A stretch of 64,000 bases of DNA from Castellaniella denitrificans (GTDB lineage Bacteria; Pseudomonadota; Gammaproteobacteria; Burkholderiales; Burkholderiaceae_B): contig NZ_JAPWHE010000010.1 in the NCBI RefSeq assembly GCF_027214045.1, forward strand, positions 31,063-95,062, written 5' to 3'. Positions 39,706-48,520 of this stretch are shown here, piece after piece; positions within the stretch are counted from its first letter, which is position 1; every line of letters starts with the position of its first letter. The notes under the pieces are model-generated. The model did no database searches and had not been told where the DNA came from. It saw only the letters and a list, made by a program, of their open reading frames with translations. The translations under genes and the position numbers were made by a program.

Positions 39706-42111
39706 CTATGAGCGCAGGCGCGCGCCATGTGTCTCGGTCAGGGCGTCGAGCAGGCTTTGCACGCAATGTTCGACCTGGCGGTCCTCCAGCGTCGCGTCGC
39801 GGCCCTGGAGCCAGAGGCGCAGCGCCAGGCTGCGTTGCTGTGAAGTCGCGGCTTCGCGCCAGATATCGAACAGTTTAATGTCTTTGACCACGGAGAGGGT
39901 ATCGTCGGCCGCGATCCGCTGACGCAGTGTATCAAGCAGCGACTGCCACGGCACATCCGCATCGACCCAGATCGCCAGATCCCGCACCGCCACGGGCTGC
40001 CGGGACTGTTCCCGGGGATGGGGGAAGATACGTTCCGACACGGCTTCGGCATCAAGTTCGAAGACGACGGGCGCATGCGGCAGGCCCAAGGCCTGCGCCC
40101 AGCGCGGATGAACCTCGCCCAGCCAGCCGATCGCGTCGCCGTCCAGCAGCAGCCGTGCACTGCGTCCGGGATGCAGTGCGGGGTGGCTGGCGGCCTCGCA
40201 GCGCAGGCCGGCCGCGCGCGCGCCCAGCAATGCTTCCAGGTCGCGCTTGACGTCGAAGAAATCCACCGCACGGACCGGCTCGCCCCATTGCTCGTCCAGA
40301 ACCGGCCCCCAGGCCGCGGCGGCCAGGTGGGTGGGCTGTGCCACACCCGCGACGGCCAGACCGCCGTCCGCCACCGCAGGGTCGCGGGCGAACACGCGGC
40401 CCAGCTCGAAGACCCGCACGCGCGTCTGGCGGTGCTTGACGTTGTGGGCGATGTTGGCCAGCAGGCCGCCGATCAGGCCGGAACGCATCACCGCCAGTTG
40501 GCTGGCGATGGGGTTGAGCAAACGGATGGGGTCGGCGTTGCCGCAGTAGTCCCGTTCCCAGGATTCCTCGACGAAGGAAAAATTGATGACTTCCTGGTAA
40601 TCGCGTGCGGCCAGGGCGGCGCGCAGCGCATGCGGACCGTACAGGGTCTCGGGAGCCGCCCGCATGACCGCCGGCGCCACCGGCGGCCGGTCGGGGATGC
40701 GGTCAAAGCCGTGGATGCGGGCGACCTCTTCGATCAGGTCTTCCTCGATCATCAGATCGAAGCGCGCGGCGGGCGGCGTGACGATGAAATCGTCACCCTG
40801 CCGCTCGAATGCGAAGCCCAGGCGCGCGAACACGTCGCCGACGGCCCCGGCATCCAGAGGGATCCCCAGCACGCGGGCACAGCGCGCCAGTCGCATGCGC
40901 ACGGGTTCGCGCGCGGGCAGGTTCACGATCCGGTCATCCAGCGGGCCGGCCCGGCCGCCGCAGATGTCCAGGATCAGGGACGTCATGAGGTCCAGGTGCT
41001 CGGGAATGGTGGCGAAATCCACCCCGCGCTCGAAGCGGTGGCCCGCCTCGGAGTTGAGCTTGTAGCGGCGCGGGCGGCCCATGATGGCCTCCGGCCACCA
41101 GAAGGCCGCTTCCAGATAGACATCGGTCGTATCCAGGCTCACGGCGGAGGCCTGGCCGCCCATGATGCCGGCCAGACTTTCCAGGGATCCGCCGGCCTCG
41201 ATGACGCCCACGTCGGGTGCCAGTTCGACCGTCTGGTCGTTGAGCAGTGCCAGCCGTTCACCGTCGCGCGCCCAGCGCACGGTCAGACCGCCCTCGATCC
41301 GCTTGAGATCGAAAACGTGGGTGGGACGCCCCAGTTCCAGCATGACGTAGTTGGAGATGTCCACCAGCGCCGACACCGGTCGTTGGCCGGCGCGTTCCAG
41401 GCGGGACTTGATCCACTCGGGCGTGGCGGCGCGGGCGTTCACGCCGCGCACGATGCGCCCGGCGAAACGGCCGCACAGGTCCGGGGCCTGCACGGTCACG
41501 GGCAGGCGGTCCTCGAGGGTCACGGGGACCTGGGGAACATCCGGCGCGCGCAGCGCGCAGCCCGTCAAGGCCGCGACCTCGCGCGCCACGCCCAGGATGG
41601 ACAGGCAATCGGCCCGGTTGGGGGTCAGCTTCAGGGTATAGATCGTGTCGTCCAGGTCCAGGGCCTGGCGCAGGTCCTGTCCCGGCGTCAGATCGGCGGG
41701 CAATTCGAGCAGTCCGGCATGGTCCTGGGACAGCCCCAGTTCGCGGGCCGAACACAGCATGCCGCGCGATTCGACGCCACGCATCTTGACGGGGCCGATG
41801 CGCATGCCGCCCGGCAGTTCCGCGCCCACGCGGGCCAGGGGCACCATCAGACCGGCCGCCGCGTTGGGCGCGCCGCAGACGATCTGCAGCGGCTCGCCCG
41901 AGCCATCGTCGACCCGGCAGACGCGCAATTTGTCGGCGTCGGGATGCGGTTCGGCCGAGTCGATGCGCGCCACCACGACGCCGGAGAACGGCGGCGCGTA
42001 AGGTTCGGCGTCCTCGACCTCGAGGCCGGCCATGGTCAGCCGATGGGCCAGCTCCTGGCCGTCGATATCAGGATCAGCCCAGGCGCGCAGCCATGATTCG
42101 GGAAATTGCAT
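39706..42111 (-). CDS. pheT: Phenylalanyl-tRNA synthetase beta subunit
   Basis: The protein is 801 residues, the usual bacterial length. The N-terminal tRNA-binding (EMAP/OB) domain spans about 40-150 (VVVARIDSAEPHPDADKLRV). B3/B4 editing region, B5 and the pseudo-catalytic core follow (FIVTPPAARFDLMIEEDLIEEVAR). The ferredoxin-like anticodon-binding domain closes it (SRQPVAVRDLAIWVDADVPW). It pairs with PheS as an alpha2-beta2 enzyme. It starts 32 bases after pheS. Confidence 0.96.
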   Translation of the reverse strand: MQFPESWLRAWADPDIDGQELAHRLTMAGLEVEDAEPYAPPFSGVVVARIDSAEPHPDADKLRVCRVDDGSGEPLQIVCGAPNAAAGLMVPLARVGAELPGGMRIGPVKMRGVESRGMLCSARELGLSQDHAGLLELPADLTPGQDLRQALDLDDTIYTLKLTPNRADCLSILGVAREVAALTGCALRAPDVPQVPVTLEDRLPVTVQAPDLCGRFAGRIVRGVNARAATPEWIKSRLERAGQRPVSALVDISNYVMLELGRPTHVFDLKRIEGGLTVRWARDGERLALLNDQTVELAPDVGVIEAGGSLESLAGIMGGQASAVSLDTTDVYLEAAFWWPEAIMGRPRRYKLNSEAGHRFERGVDFATIPEHLDLMTSLILDICGGRAGPLDDRIVNLPAREPVRMRLARCARVLGIPLDAGAVGDVFARLGFAFERQGDDFIVTPPAARFDLMIEEDLIEEVARIHGFDRIPDRPPVAPAVMRAAPETLYGPHALRAALAARDYQEVINFSFVEESWERDYCGNADPIRLLNPIASQLAVMRSGLIGGLLANIAHNVKHRQTRVRVFELGRVFARDPAVADGGLAVAGVAQPTHLAAAAWGPVLDEQWGEPVRAVDFFDVKRDLEALLGARAAGLRCEAASHPALHPGRSARLLLDGDAIGWLGEVHPRWAQALGLPHAPVVFELDAEAVSERIFPHPREQSRQPVAVRDLAIWVDADVPWQSLLDTLRQRIAADDTLSVVKDIKLFDIWREAATSQQRSLALRLWLQGRDATLEDRQVEHCVQSLLDALTETHGARLRS

Positions 42112-42143
42112 GATTCGGATTCCGTGTCGCTGAGGCCTGGGGC

Positions 42144-43166
42144 CTAGTCGTTGAACTGGCGCAGGAAGCGCAGATCGCCCTCGAAGAACTGGCGCAGGTC
42201 GTCCACGCCGTAGCGCAGCATGGTCAGGCGTTCCAGTCCGGAGCCGAAGGCGAAACCGATGTAGCGTTCCGGGTCCAGCCCGAAATTGCGCACGACCTGT
42301 GGGTGCACCTGGCCCGAGCCGGAGATTTCCAGCCAGCGGCCCTGGTTGGGGCCGGAGGTGAACATCATGTCGATCTCGGCCGAAGGCTCGGTGAACGGAA
42401 AGAACGAAGGCCGGAAGCGCAGGGTCAGATCGTCGGTCTCGAAGAAGGCCCGCAGGAAGTTCGTATAGACGCCCTTGAGATCCGCGAAAGAGATGTCCTC
42501 GGCGATCCAGAGGCCCTCGACCTGATGGAACATGGGGGAATGCGTGGCGTCGCTGTCGACGCGATAGGTGCGCCCCGGCGCGATGACCTTGATGGGCGGC
42601 TTGTTCATGCGGGCATAACGCACCTGCATGGGACTGGTGTGGGTGCGCAGCACCAGCGGCAGCCCGCCCGCATCATTCATGTCCACGTAGAACGTGTCCT
42701 GCATGGAGCGCGCCGGATGGTTTTCCGGATTGTTCAGGGCGGTGAAATTGGTCCAGTCGTTTTCGATCTCGGGGCCGTCGGCCACATCGAAACCGATGGA
42801 GCGGAAGATCTGCTCGACACGCTGCCAGGTGCGGATCACCGGATGGATGCCGCCGACGCCGCGCCCCCGGCCCGGCAGGGTGACATCGATGGTCTCGGCC
42901 GCCAGACGCCGGTCCAGTTCGGCCTGCGCCAGTTCGCCGCGCCGCGTATTCAATAGCGCCTCGACCTGCTGCTTGGCCTGGTTGATCTGCGCGCCGCGCG
43001 TGCGCTTTTCCTCGCCCTGCAGCGCCGCGAGGCCCTTGAGCAGCGCGGTCAGCGATCCTTGCTTGCCCAGGAAGACGGCTTTTTCATTTTCCAGCGTGGC
43101 GGCGTCCCCGGCCTGGGCGAAACGGTCTCGGGCCTGGGCAATCAGTTCGTCGAGCGATGAGTCCAT
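42144..43166 (-). CDS. pheS: Phenylalanyl-tRNA synthetase alpha subunit
   Basis: This is the class II catalytic subunit (340 residues). The coiled-coil N-domain (about 1-90) precedes motif 2 ([26 protein letters not shown]) and motif 3 ([20 protein letters not shown]). The Phe-binding region [17 protein letters not shown] is intact. It activates phenylalanine and charges tRNA-Phe. An upstream in-frame TTG gives four more residues but is not needed. A strong hairpin lies between rplT and this gene. Confidence 0.96.
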   Translation of the reverse strand: MDSSLDELIAQARDRFAQAGDAATLENEKAVFLGKQGSLTALLKGLAALQGEEKRTRGAQINQAKQQVEALLNTRRGELAQAELDRRLAAETIDVTLPGRGRGVGGIHPVIRTWQRVEQIFRSIGFDVADGPEIENDWTNFTALNNPENHPARSMQDTFYVDMNDAGGLPLVLRTHTSPMQVRYARMNKPPIKVIAPGRTYRVDSDATHSPMFHQVEGLWIAEDISFADLKGVYTNFLRAFFETDDLTLRFRPSFFPFTEPSAEIDMMFTSGPNQGRWLEISGSGQVHPQVVRNFGLDPERYIGFAFGSGLERLTMLRYGVDDLRQFFEGDLRFLRQFND

Positions 43167-43180
43167 GGTGCATTCCAAAA

Positions 43181-43212
43181 CGCAAACGGAGCCCGATGGA
43201 GCTCCGTTTGCG
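43181..43212 (-). terminator. Terminator/attenuator between rplT and pheS
   Basis: CGCAAACGGAGC and GCTCCGTTTGCG form a perfect 12-bp stem with an 8-base loop, followed on the minus strand by TTTTGG. It lies in the place of the E. coli pheST attenuator. No Phe-rich leader ORF with a start codon was found, so it may be a simple partial terminator. Confidence 0.75.
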
Positions 43213-43244
43213 ATGATACAGAATCGAAAACGAAACTGTGTCGG

Positions 43245-43604
43245 TCAGGCGGCCAGCGCGGATTTCGCCTGGGCCACAACGGCGGCGAAACCCGCCTTGT
43301 CGTGCACGGCCATGTCGGCGAGGACCTTGCGGTCGAGTTCGATCGAGGCCTTCTTCAGACCGGCGATGAAGACGCTGTAGGTCACGCCCAGTTCGCGGCA
43401 GCCCGCGTTGATGCGGGTGATCCACAGGGCGCGGAAAGTGCGCTTCTTGTTGCGGCGGTCGCGGTAGGCGTATTGGCCGGCGCGCATGACCGCCTGTTTG
43501 GCGATCCGGAAGACGTTGCCGCGGCGGCCGCGGTAGCCCTTGGCGGCCTTGATGACTTTTTTATGGCGTGCACGAGCGGTGACGCCGCGTTTGACGCGAG
43601 GCAT
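43245..43604 (-). CDS. rplT: 50S ribosomal protein L20
   Basis: The 119-residue protein contains the hallmark L20 sequence [20 protein letters not shown] and [20 protein letters not shown], followed by [20 protein letters not shown]. The basic N-terminus binds 23S rRNA and is needed early in 50S assembly. In many bacteria L20 represses its own operon by binding the leader. It is 13 bases after rpmI. Confidence 0.97.
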   Translation of the reverse strand: MPRVKRGVTARARHKKVIKAAKGYRGRRGNVFRIAKQAVMRAGQYAYRDRRNKKRTFRALWITRINAGCRELGVTYSVFIAGLKKASIELDRKVLADMAVHDKAGFAAVVAQAKSALAA

Positions 43605-43617
43605 GTGTAATCTCCGA

Positions 43618-43815
43618 TCAGGCGAAAGGCAGCATCGCCTTCACGGAGGCGACGTTGGTTTCATGGACAGCGGCCGAACCGCGCAGCTGACGTTTGTTTT
43701 TCGTGGTTTTCTTGGTCAGGATGTGACGCTTGAAAGCCTGGCCGCGCTTGATGGAACCACTGCCGCGCACCTTGAAGCGCTTGGAAGCGCCTTTTTTGCT
43801 CTTCATCTTGGGCAT
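43618..43815 (-). CDS. rpmI: 50S ribosomal protein L35
   Basis: The 65-residue basic protein starts [20 protein letters not shown] and contains [20 protein letters not shown], the family signature. It is normally preceded closely by infC; here infC lies about 10.5 kb away and a separate promoter precedes rpmI. The extra open frame upstream of 43815 is not conserved. Confidence 0.96.
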   Translation of the reverse strand: MPKMKSKKGASKRFKVRGSGSIKRGQAFKRHILTKKTTKNKRQLRGSAAVHETNVASVKAMLPFA

Positions 43816-43966
43816 GACGATACTCTGTTGGCTTGGCAAATCCAGGTGACCCGGGGTCCGGGCGCTTGTCAGACCTGGCATTCGCATGTGTTTCGGACCC
43901 GGCGTGCGCAACCTGCATGCGCGAATCCTGCTTCCCCCACTGGTTACCCATTGGGAAAAGCCATTG

Positions 43967-43996
43967 ATTATAAGGCACTTTCTTTGGACTTGTCCA
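43967..43996 (-). promoter_or_regulatory. Sigma-70 promoter for rpmI-rplT-pheST-ihfA
   Basis: On the minus strand TGGACA (43991-43996) and a consensus TATAAT (43967-43972) are 18 bases apart. The leader of about 145 bases down to rpmI is long enough to hold an L20-binding control region, but I did not resolve such a structure. Confidence 0.65.
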
Positions 43997-44091
43997 CTTG
44001 CGGCCGGGACCCGCGCCGCGCGGCCCTTCGACCGATTGCCGCCTCGTCAGAGGCGCTTTCGCCTTGGGACGGTCGGGCGGCGGAAAGGCCG

Positions 44092-44331
44092 CTATTCGCC
44101 ATCTTGCTCCAAAGCCTGGACGCGGGCTTCCAGGGACTCGACACGCTCCAGCGCACGGGCCAGCAGATCGGCCTGGATGTCGAATTCCTCCCGGGTGACC
44201 AGGTCCATGCGGGAGAAGGCCTGCGTCATGAAGGCCTTCATGTTGCGCTCGATGTCGGCGGCCGGGGTCTTGGCCAGGAATTCTGACATGTTCTTCTGGA
44301 AATCATCGAACAATTGATTGGGGGCGATCAT
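44092..44331 (-). CDS. ubiK: Ubiquinone biosynthesis accessory factor UbiK (YqiC/BMFP family)
   Basis: The 79-residue protein has the BMFP layout: amphipathic helix (LFDDFQKNMSEFLAKTPAAD), then FMTQAFSRMDLVTREEFDIQ, and a C-terminal coiled coil (LARALERVESLEARVQALEQ). UbiK forms a trimer with UbiJ and supports the aerobic ubiquinone complex. The start at 44331 gives the standard length. Confidence 0.85.
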   Translation of the reverse strand: MIAPNQLFDDFQKNMSEFLAKTPAADIERNMKAFMTQAFSRMDLVTREEFDIQADLLARALERVESLEARVQALEQDGE

Positions 44332-44410
44332 CGCGGCCTCCTGGGATTTGCGAATAAAAATACATTTTACCCGGCACGCCAACCCGTTCCCGCGCGTCCC
44401 CCGCGACGCA

Positions 44411-45928
44411 TCATGCGGCGACATCCGAGCGGTACTGGATGGCCTGGGCCATGTGACCGGCTTCGACCCGGTCACGCTCCTGCAGATCGGCCAGGGTCCT
44501 CGCCACGCGCTGGGTGCGACGCGCGGCACGCGCCGACCAGCCCCAGGTCGACGCGGCGCGCATCAGCAGCGCCCTGCCCTCGGCGCCCGGATCGCCGTGG
44601 CGGTCCAGTGCCGCGCCATCCAGCGCGGCGTTAAGACAGCCCTGTCGGGCATGCTGCCGGCGCCGGGCCGCCCACACCCGTTCCCGGACCTGCGCCGAAT
44701 GCTCTCCAGGCGGCGCGTCCATCCACGCAGGCTCCACGCCCAGGCCGACATGCAGATCGATCCGGTCCAGCAAAGGCCCCGAGATCCGCGCCCGATAGCG
44801 TGCGATGACTTCACGCGTACAGTGGCATTCCCGCCGGGGATGCGGGTGCCCATGCCAGCCGCACGGACAGGGATTCATGGCGGCCACGAGCTGGAAACGG
44901 GCAGGGAAAGTACAGCCGCCAGCGGCCCGGGCGATCGTGACGCAGCCGGTCTCCAGCGGCTCGCGCAGGGCCTCCAGGGCTTGACGTCCGAATTCCGGCA
45001 GTTCGTCCAGGAACAGCACCCCGTGATGGGCCAGACTGATTTCTCCTGGCCGCGGCCTGGCGCCTCCGCCCACCAGCGCCGGCATGGACGCGCCATGATG
45101 CGGTGCGCGAAACGGCGGCACCCGGGACACGGTGGGATCCGACCGGGCCAGCCCGTGCACGGCGGCGACCTCCAGGGCCTGCTCGGCGCTCAGGGGCGGC
45201 AACAGGCCGGGCAGGCGCCGCGCCAGCATGCTCTTGCCCACGCCGGGGCAGCCACTCATCAACAGGCCATGTCCTCCGGCCGCCGCCAATTCCAGGGCAC
45301 GGCGCGCCGCCGCCTGCCCCCGGACGTCCGACAGGCAGGGCACGGACACTTCGTCGGCCGGCTCGTCGCGCGCCGGCGCGGCGGCGGGCAGTTCGAGCCG
45401 AGCGGAGAAATGCGCCACGACTTCGTCCAGGCCCGACGCCGCCAGCACCCGCAGGCCCGGCACACGCGCGGCCACTGCGGCCGAGGCCGGCGCCATGATC
45501 AGGACGGCCTCGGGATCGTCGCGTGCGACCGAGAGCGCGATCGCCAGCGCCGCGTCCGCCGGCACGATACTGCCGGTGAGCGACAGTTCGCCCGCCAGGA
45601 CATAATGCCGCACATCGGGCGCCTGTCCCCGGACATCGGCAACCTGCCCCGAAGCAAGCAGGACGCCCAGCGCAATCGGCAGATCGAAGCGGCCGGAATC
45701 CTTGGGCAAGTCGGCGGGCGCCAGGTTGGCGGTGATGCGCCCCGCCGGGAATTCGAAGCCGCTGCTGAGCAGCGCCGAGCGTACCCGCTCACGGCTTTCG
45801 CGCACGCCCGCGCCCGGCAGGCCGACAATTGAAAAAGTGGGCAGGCCGCCGCCCACATGGACTTCGACCTGCACCGGGCGGACCTGCAGCCCGAACAGCG
45901 CCCGGCTGGATAGAACGGCAAGCGACAT
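44411..45928 (-). CDS. comM: ComM / magnesium-chelatase-like AAA ATPase
   Basis: The 505-residue protein has an N-terminal Lon-like fold (VHVGGGLPTFSIVGLPGAGV, RESRERVRSALLSSGFEFPA), an AAA+ core with Walker A GCPGVGKSM and Walker B VLFLDELPEF, and a zinc-binding insert CPCGWHGHPHPRRECHC. Arginine-finger and sensor segments follow (RISGPLLDRIDLHV). ComM is a hexameric helicase that extends heteroduplex during natural transformation. The annotation 'magnesium chelatase' is historical. The start at 45928 (MSLAVLSS) matches the family. Confidence 0.92.
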   Translation of the reverse strand: MSLAVLSSRALFGLQVRPVQVEVHVGGGLPTFSIVGLPGAGVRESRERVRSALLSSGFEFPAGRITANLAPADLPKDSGRFDLPIALGVLLASGQVADVRGQAPDVRHYVLAGELSLTGSIVPADAALAIALSVARDDPEAVLIMAPASAAVAARVPGLRVLAASGLDEVVAHFSARLELPAAAPARDEPADEVSVPCLSDVRGQAAARRALELAAAGGHGLLMSGCPGVGKSMLARRLPGLLPPLSAEQALEVAAVHGLARSDPTVSRVPPFRAPHHGASMPALVGGGARPRPGEISLAHHGVLFLDELPEFGRQALEALREPLETGCVTIARAAGGCTFPARFQLVAAMNPCPCGWHGHPHPRRECHCTREVIARYRARISGPLLDRIDLHVGLGVEPAWMDAPPGEHSAQVRERVWAARRRQHARQGCLNAALDGAALDRHGDPGAEGRALLMRAASTWGWSARAARRTQRVARTLADLQERDRVEAGHMAQAIQYRSDVAA

Positions 45929-46017
45929 CGGCTCCTCCCGCATGCTCCCCGCCACTATAGGGTCGAAGAACGCATCATGGGAGGCGGGCGGGACGAATCC
46001 GTCCCGCCCCGTCGCGC

Positions 46018-46425
46018 CTACTTCGCGCCGCTGTTCGAGTCGCCGACGGCGCCCTGGATGGCGGCATCGGCCTTGGCCGCGCCTTCCTTCACGGATTCGC
46101 GGGCGCTGTTGGCGGCCTCACCCGCCTCATGGGCCAGCTCGCCCGCCTTGTCGGACACGGCCTGGCCGACTTCGGCGGCCTTTTCCTTGGCCGCCGCGGC
46201 GGATTCCTTGATCTTGTCCTGCATGGACTGCTGGTCGGCCGGGGCGCTCTGCTGTTCCTGCGGAGCGGGCGTGACGGGAGGCACGGGAGCCGGGGTCGGC
46301 GCCGTCGAAGGCGCGGGAGCCGCCGGTGGCGGCGCCGAAGCGTCATCGCTCTTGGAGCAAGCGGCCAACAGACTCAGCGATGCCACCATGGCGGCCAGCG
46401 TCAGCGTTTTACGCGTCGTGTTCAT
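46018..46425 (-). CDS. Ala/Lys-rich outer-membrane-type lipoprotein
   Basis: The N-terminus MNTTRKTLTLAAMVASLSLL followed by AAC is a lipoprotein signal with Cys at about 23. A Ser/Pro/Ala-rich linker (about 28-65) leads to a helical Ala/Lys/Glu-rich part with YtxH/LEA-like heptads (AAAKEKAAEVGQAVSDKAGE). Such proteins may bind peptidoglycan or serve as stress-linked surface lipoproteins; no specific function is assigned. Upstream is a GTTACAA direct repeat. Confidence 0.7.
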   Translation of the reverse strand: MNTTRKTLTLAAMVASLSLLAACSKSDDASAPPPAAPAPSTAPTPAPVPPVTPAPQEQQSAPADQQSMQDKIKESAAAAKEKAAEVGQAVSDKAGELAHEAGEAANSARESVKEGAAKADAAIQGAVGDSNSGAK

Positions 46426-46784
46426 GATCTTCCCTATACAAAATTCCGCAGGATGACGTGCGGATCATTTTCGAGGACCAGTCTGTTACAACCGGCTTGG
46501 TTACAATTCTAGCCACCCAGAATCGCGGGTAAACCCTGACATGTAATGACTGATGTCCGGACGGCCGGGCGCGCAAGACGCCCCCCAACCGCCCCGCTCC
46601 CGGGGAAACAGGCCCGGGCCGCCGCACGGCGGTCCGCCTTGCGGTCAACAACTGGACACAAAACCGTGGCAATCCGGGAACCCGGCCCTGAAGCCCTCGT
46701 TCCGGCTTTCAACTCCGCCACAGGCACGATCCATGCACGCAGCGACGTGCCGGACATCCCCGCGCACCGGTCCGGGGCGGTCGC

Positions 46785-46799
46785 GCACCCGTTCGGTGC
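46785..46799 (+). promoter_or_regulatory. NtrC-like upstream activator site
   Basis: GCACC-N5-GGTGC is an inverted repeat matching the NtrC consensus GCACY-N5-RGTGC. It lies about 75 bp upstream of the -24 element of glnK. A related half site (GCACCGG) lies at about 46774. Confidence 0.65.
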
Positions 46800-46874
46800 A
46801 AGGATCGACGCAGCCGCCTCCCCGCCCCCTCGCAGCCTCCCTTCACAGCCCCTGCCGGCGCGCCGAGGAAAAGT

Positions 46875-46890
46875 TGGCACGCCTTTTGCT
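46875..46890 (+). promoter_or_regulatory. Sigma-54 promoter of glnK-amtB
   Basis: TGGCACGCCTTTTGCT fits the -24/-12 consensus TGGCACG-N4-TTGCT exactly. It places a transcription start about 25 bases before the glnK ATG and predicts nitrogen-limitation control. Confidence 0.9.
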
Positions 46891-46893
46891 TGA

Positions 46894-47265
<372 letters not shown>

Positions 47266-47290
47266 CCTCAACGAAAAAGGAGTTCTTCTC

Positions 47291-48520
47291 ATGGACAAGA
47301 GCGATCTGGTCTGGACCATGACCTCGACCCTGCTGGTCTGGCTGATGTGCGTGCCGGGTCTGGCACTGTTCTATGGCGGCCTGGCGCGCAAGCGACATGC
47401 ACTGTCCGTCATGACCCAGACGCTGGGCGTCTGCGCCCTGATTACGGTGCTGTGGTTCGCCTACGGCTATTCCCTGGTGTTCACCGAGGGATTCGGCGGC
47501 CTGGGCGGATGGACGCGCCTGGGACTGGCCGGCCTGTACCGGGCGGGAGACGCCGCGCCCCTGCCGCTGCTCGGCACGATTCCCGAGTTGCTGTTCGCCC
47601 TGTTCCAGGCGACCTTCGCGGCCATCACCTGCGGGCTGATCACCGGCAGCATGGCCGAACGTACGCGATTCGGCGCGGCGCTGGCATTCGCCGGACTCTG
47701 GTTCACGATGGGCTACATGCCGATCGCGCACATGGTCTGGGCGGGCGACGGCTGGCTGCATTTGCGCGGCGCCCTGGACTTCGCCGGCGGGACCGTCGTC
47801 CACATCAGCGCCGGGGTGGCTGGCCTGGTGGGCGCGCGTTGGGTCGGCCCCCGGTTGGGGTATGGCCGGGAACCCATGCTGCCCCACAGCCTGCCGCTGA
47901 ACCTGACCGGGGCCGCGCTGCTGTGGATCGGCTGGTTCGGCTTCAACGGCGGGTCGGCGCTGGCCGCCAACGAACAAGCCGTGCTGGCCGTGGCCAATAC
48001 GCTGCTGGCCGCCGTCAGCGGCGTGCTGGCCTGGGCGCTGGCGGAACGCATCCTGAAGGGCCGGGCCTCGCTGCTGGGCGCGGCCTCCGGCGCCATCGCC
48101 GGGCTGGTGGGCATCACCCCGGCCGCCGGCCTGGTCGCGCCCGGCGCCTCGCTCGTCATCGGCGTGCTGGCCTCCTGGGCCGCACTCTGGGGTGTGAGCG
48201 GCCTGAAACGCCTGCTGGGTATCGACGACGCCTTCGATGTCTTCGGCATCCATGCCGTGGGCGGCATCGTCGGCGCCATTCTGACGGGCATCTTCTATTC
48301 CGCCGACCTCGGCGGCCCCGGCCCGTCGGGTCTGGACGCGCTGCTGCGTCAAGTCTGGCTGCAGGCCGAGGCCGTCCTGGTCAGCCTGGCGTGGGCGGCG
48401 CTCAGCGCCGCGGTCTGCGCCTTTCTGGTCGACCGCCTGATCGGACTGCGGGCCGCGCCCGACGAGGAACGCCAGGGCCTGGACGCGGCGGAGCACGGGG
48501 AAACCGCCTACCCGGACTGA
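47291..48520 (+). CDS. amtB: Ammonium transporter AmtB
   Basis: The 409-residue protein has about eleven membrane spans and no cleaved signal. Typical segments are FYGGLARKRHALSVMTQTLG, LIYSP-type pore equivalents, and DFAGGTVVHISAGVAGLVGA with the first pore His, and DVFGIHAVGGIVGAILTGIF with the second. These twin histidines line the ammonium channel. It lies 25 bases after glnK, with AAGGAG before the ATG, and shares the sigma-54 promoter. Its 3' end overlaps the convergent PAS-GGDEF gene by 13 bases. Confidence 0.95.
   Translation: MDKSDLVWTMTSTLLVWLMCVPGLALFYGGLARKRHALSVMTQTLGVCALITVLWFAYGYSLVFTEGFGGLGGWTRLGLAGLYRAGDAAPLPLLGTIPELLFALFQATFAAITCGLITGSMAERTRFGAALAFAGLWFTMGYMPIAHMVWAGDGWLHLRGALDFAGGTVVHISAGVAGLVGARWVGPRLGYGREPMLPHSLPLNLTGAALLWIGWFGFNGGSALAANEQAVLAVANTLLAAVSGVLAWALAERILKGRASLLGAASGAIAGLVGITPAAGLVAPGASLVIGVLASWAALWGVSGLKRLLGIDDAFDVFGIHAVGGIVGAILTGIFYSADLGGPGPSGLDALLRQVWLQAEAVLVSLAWAALSAAVCAFLVDRLIGLRAAPDEERQGLDAAEHGETAYPD

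Noticed and set aside
40018..42096. Long plus-strand open frame of 692 codons
   Set aside because: Antisense to pheT, with the Gly/Ala/Arg/His-rich composition of a shadow frame and no ribosome site.
43167..43244. pheM-type leader peptide before pheS
   Set aside because: A frame with three Phe codons exists after the rplT stop but has no start codon.
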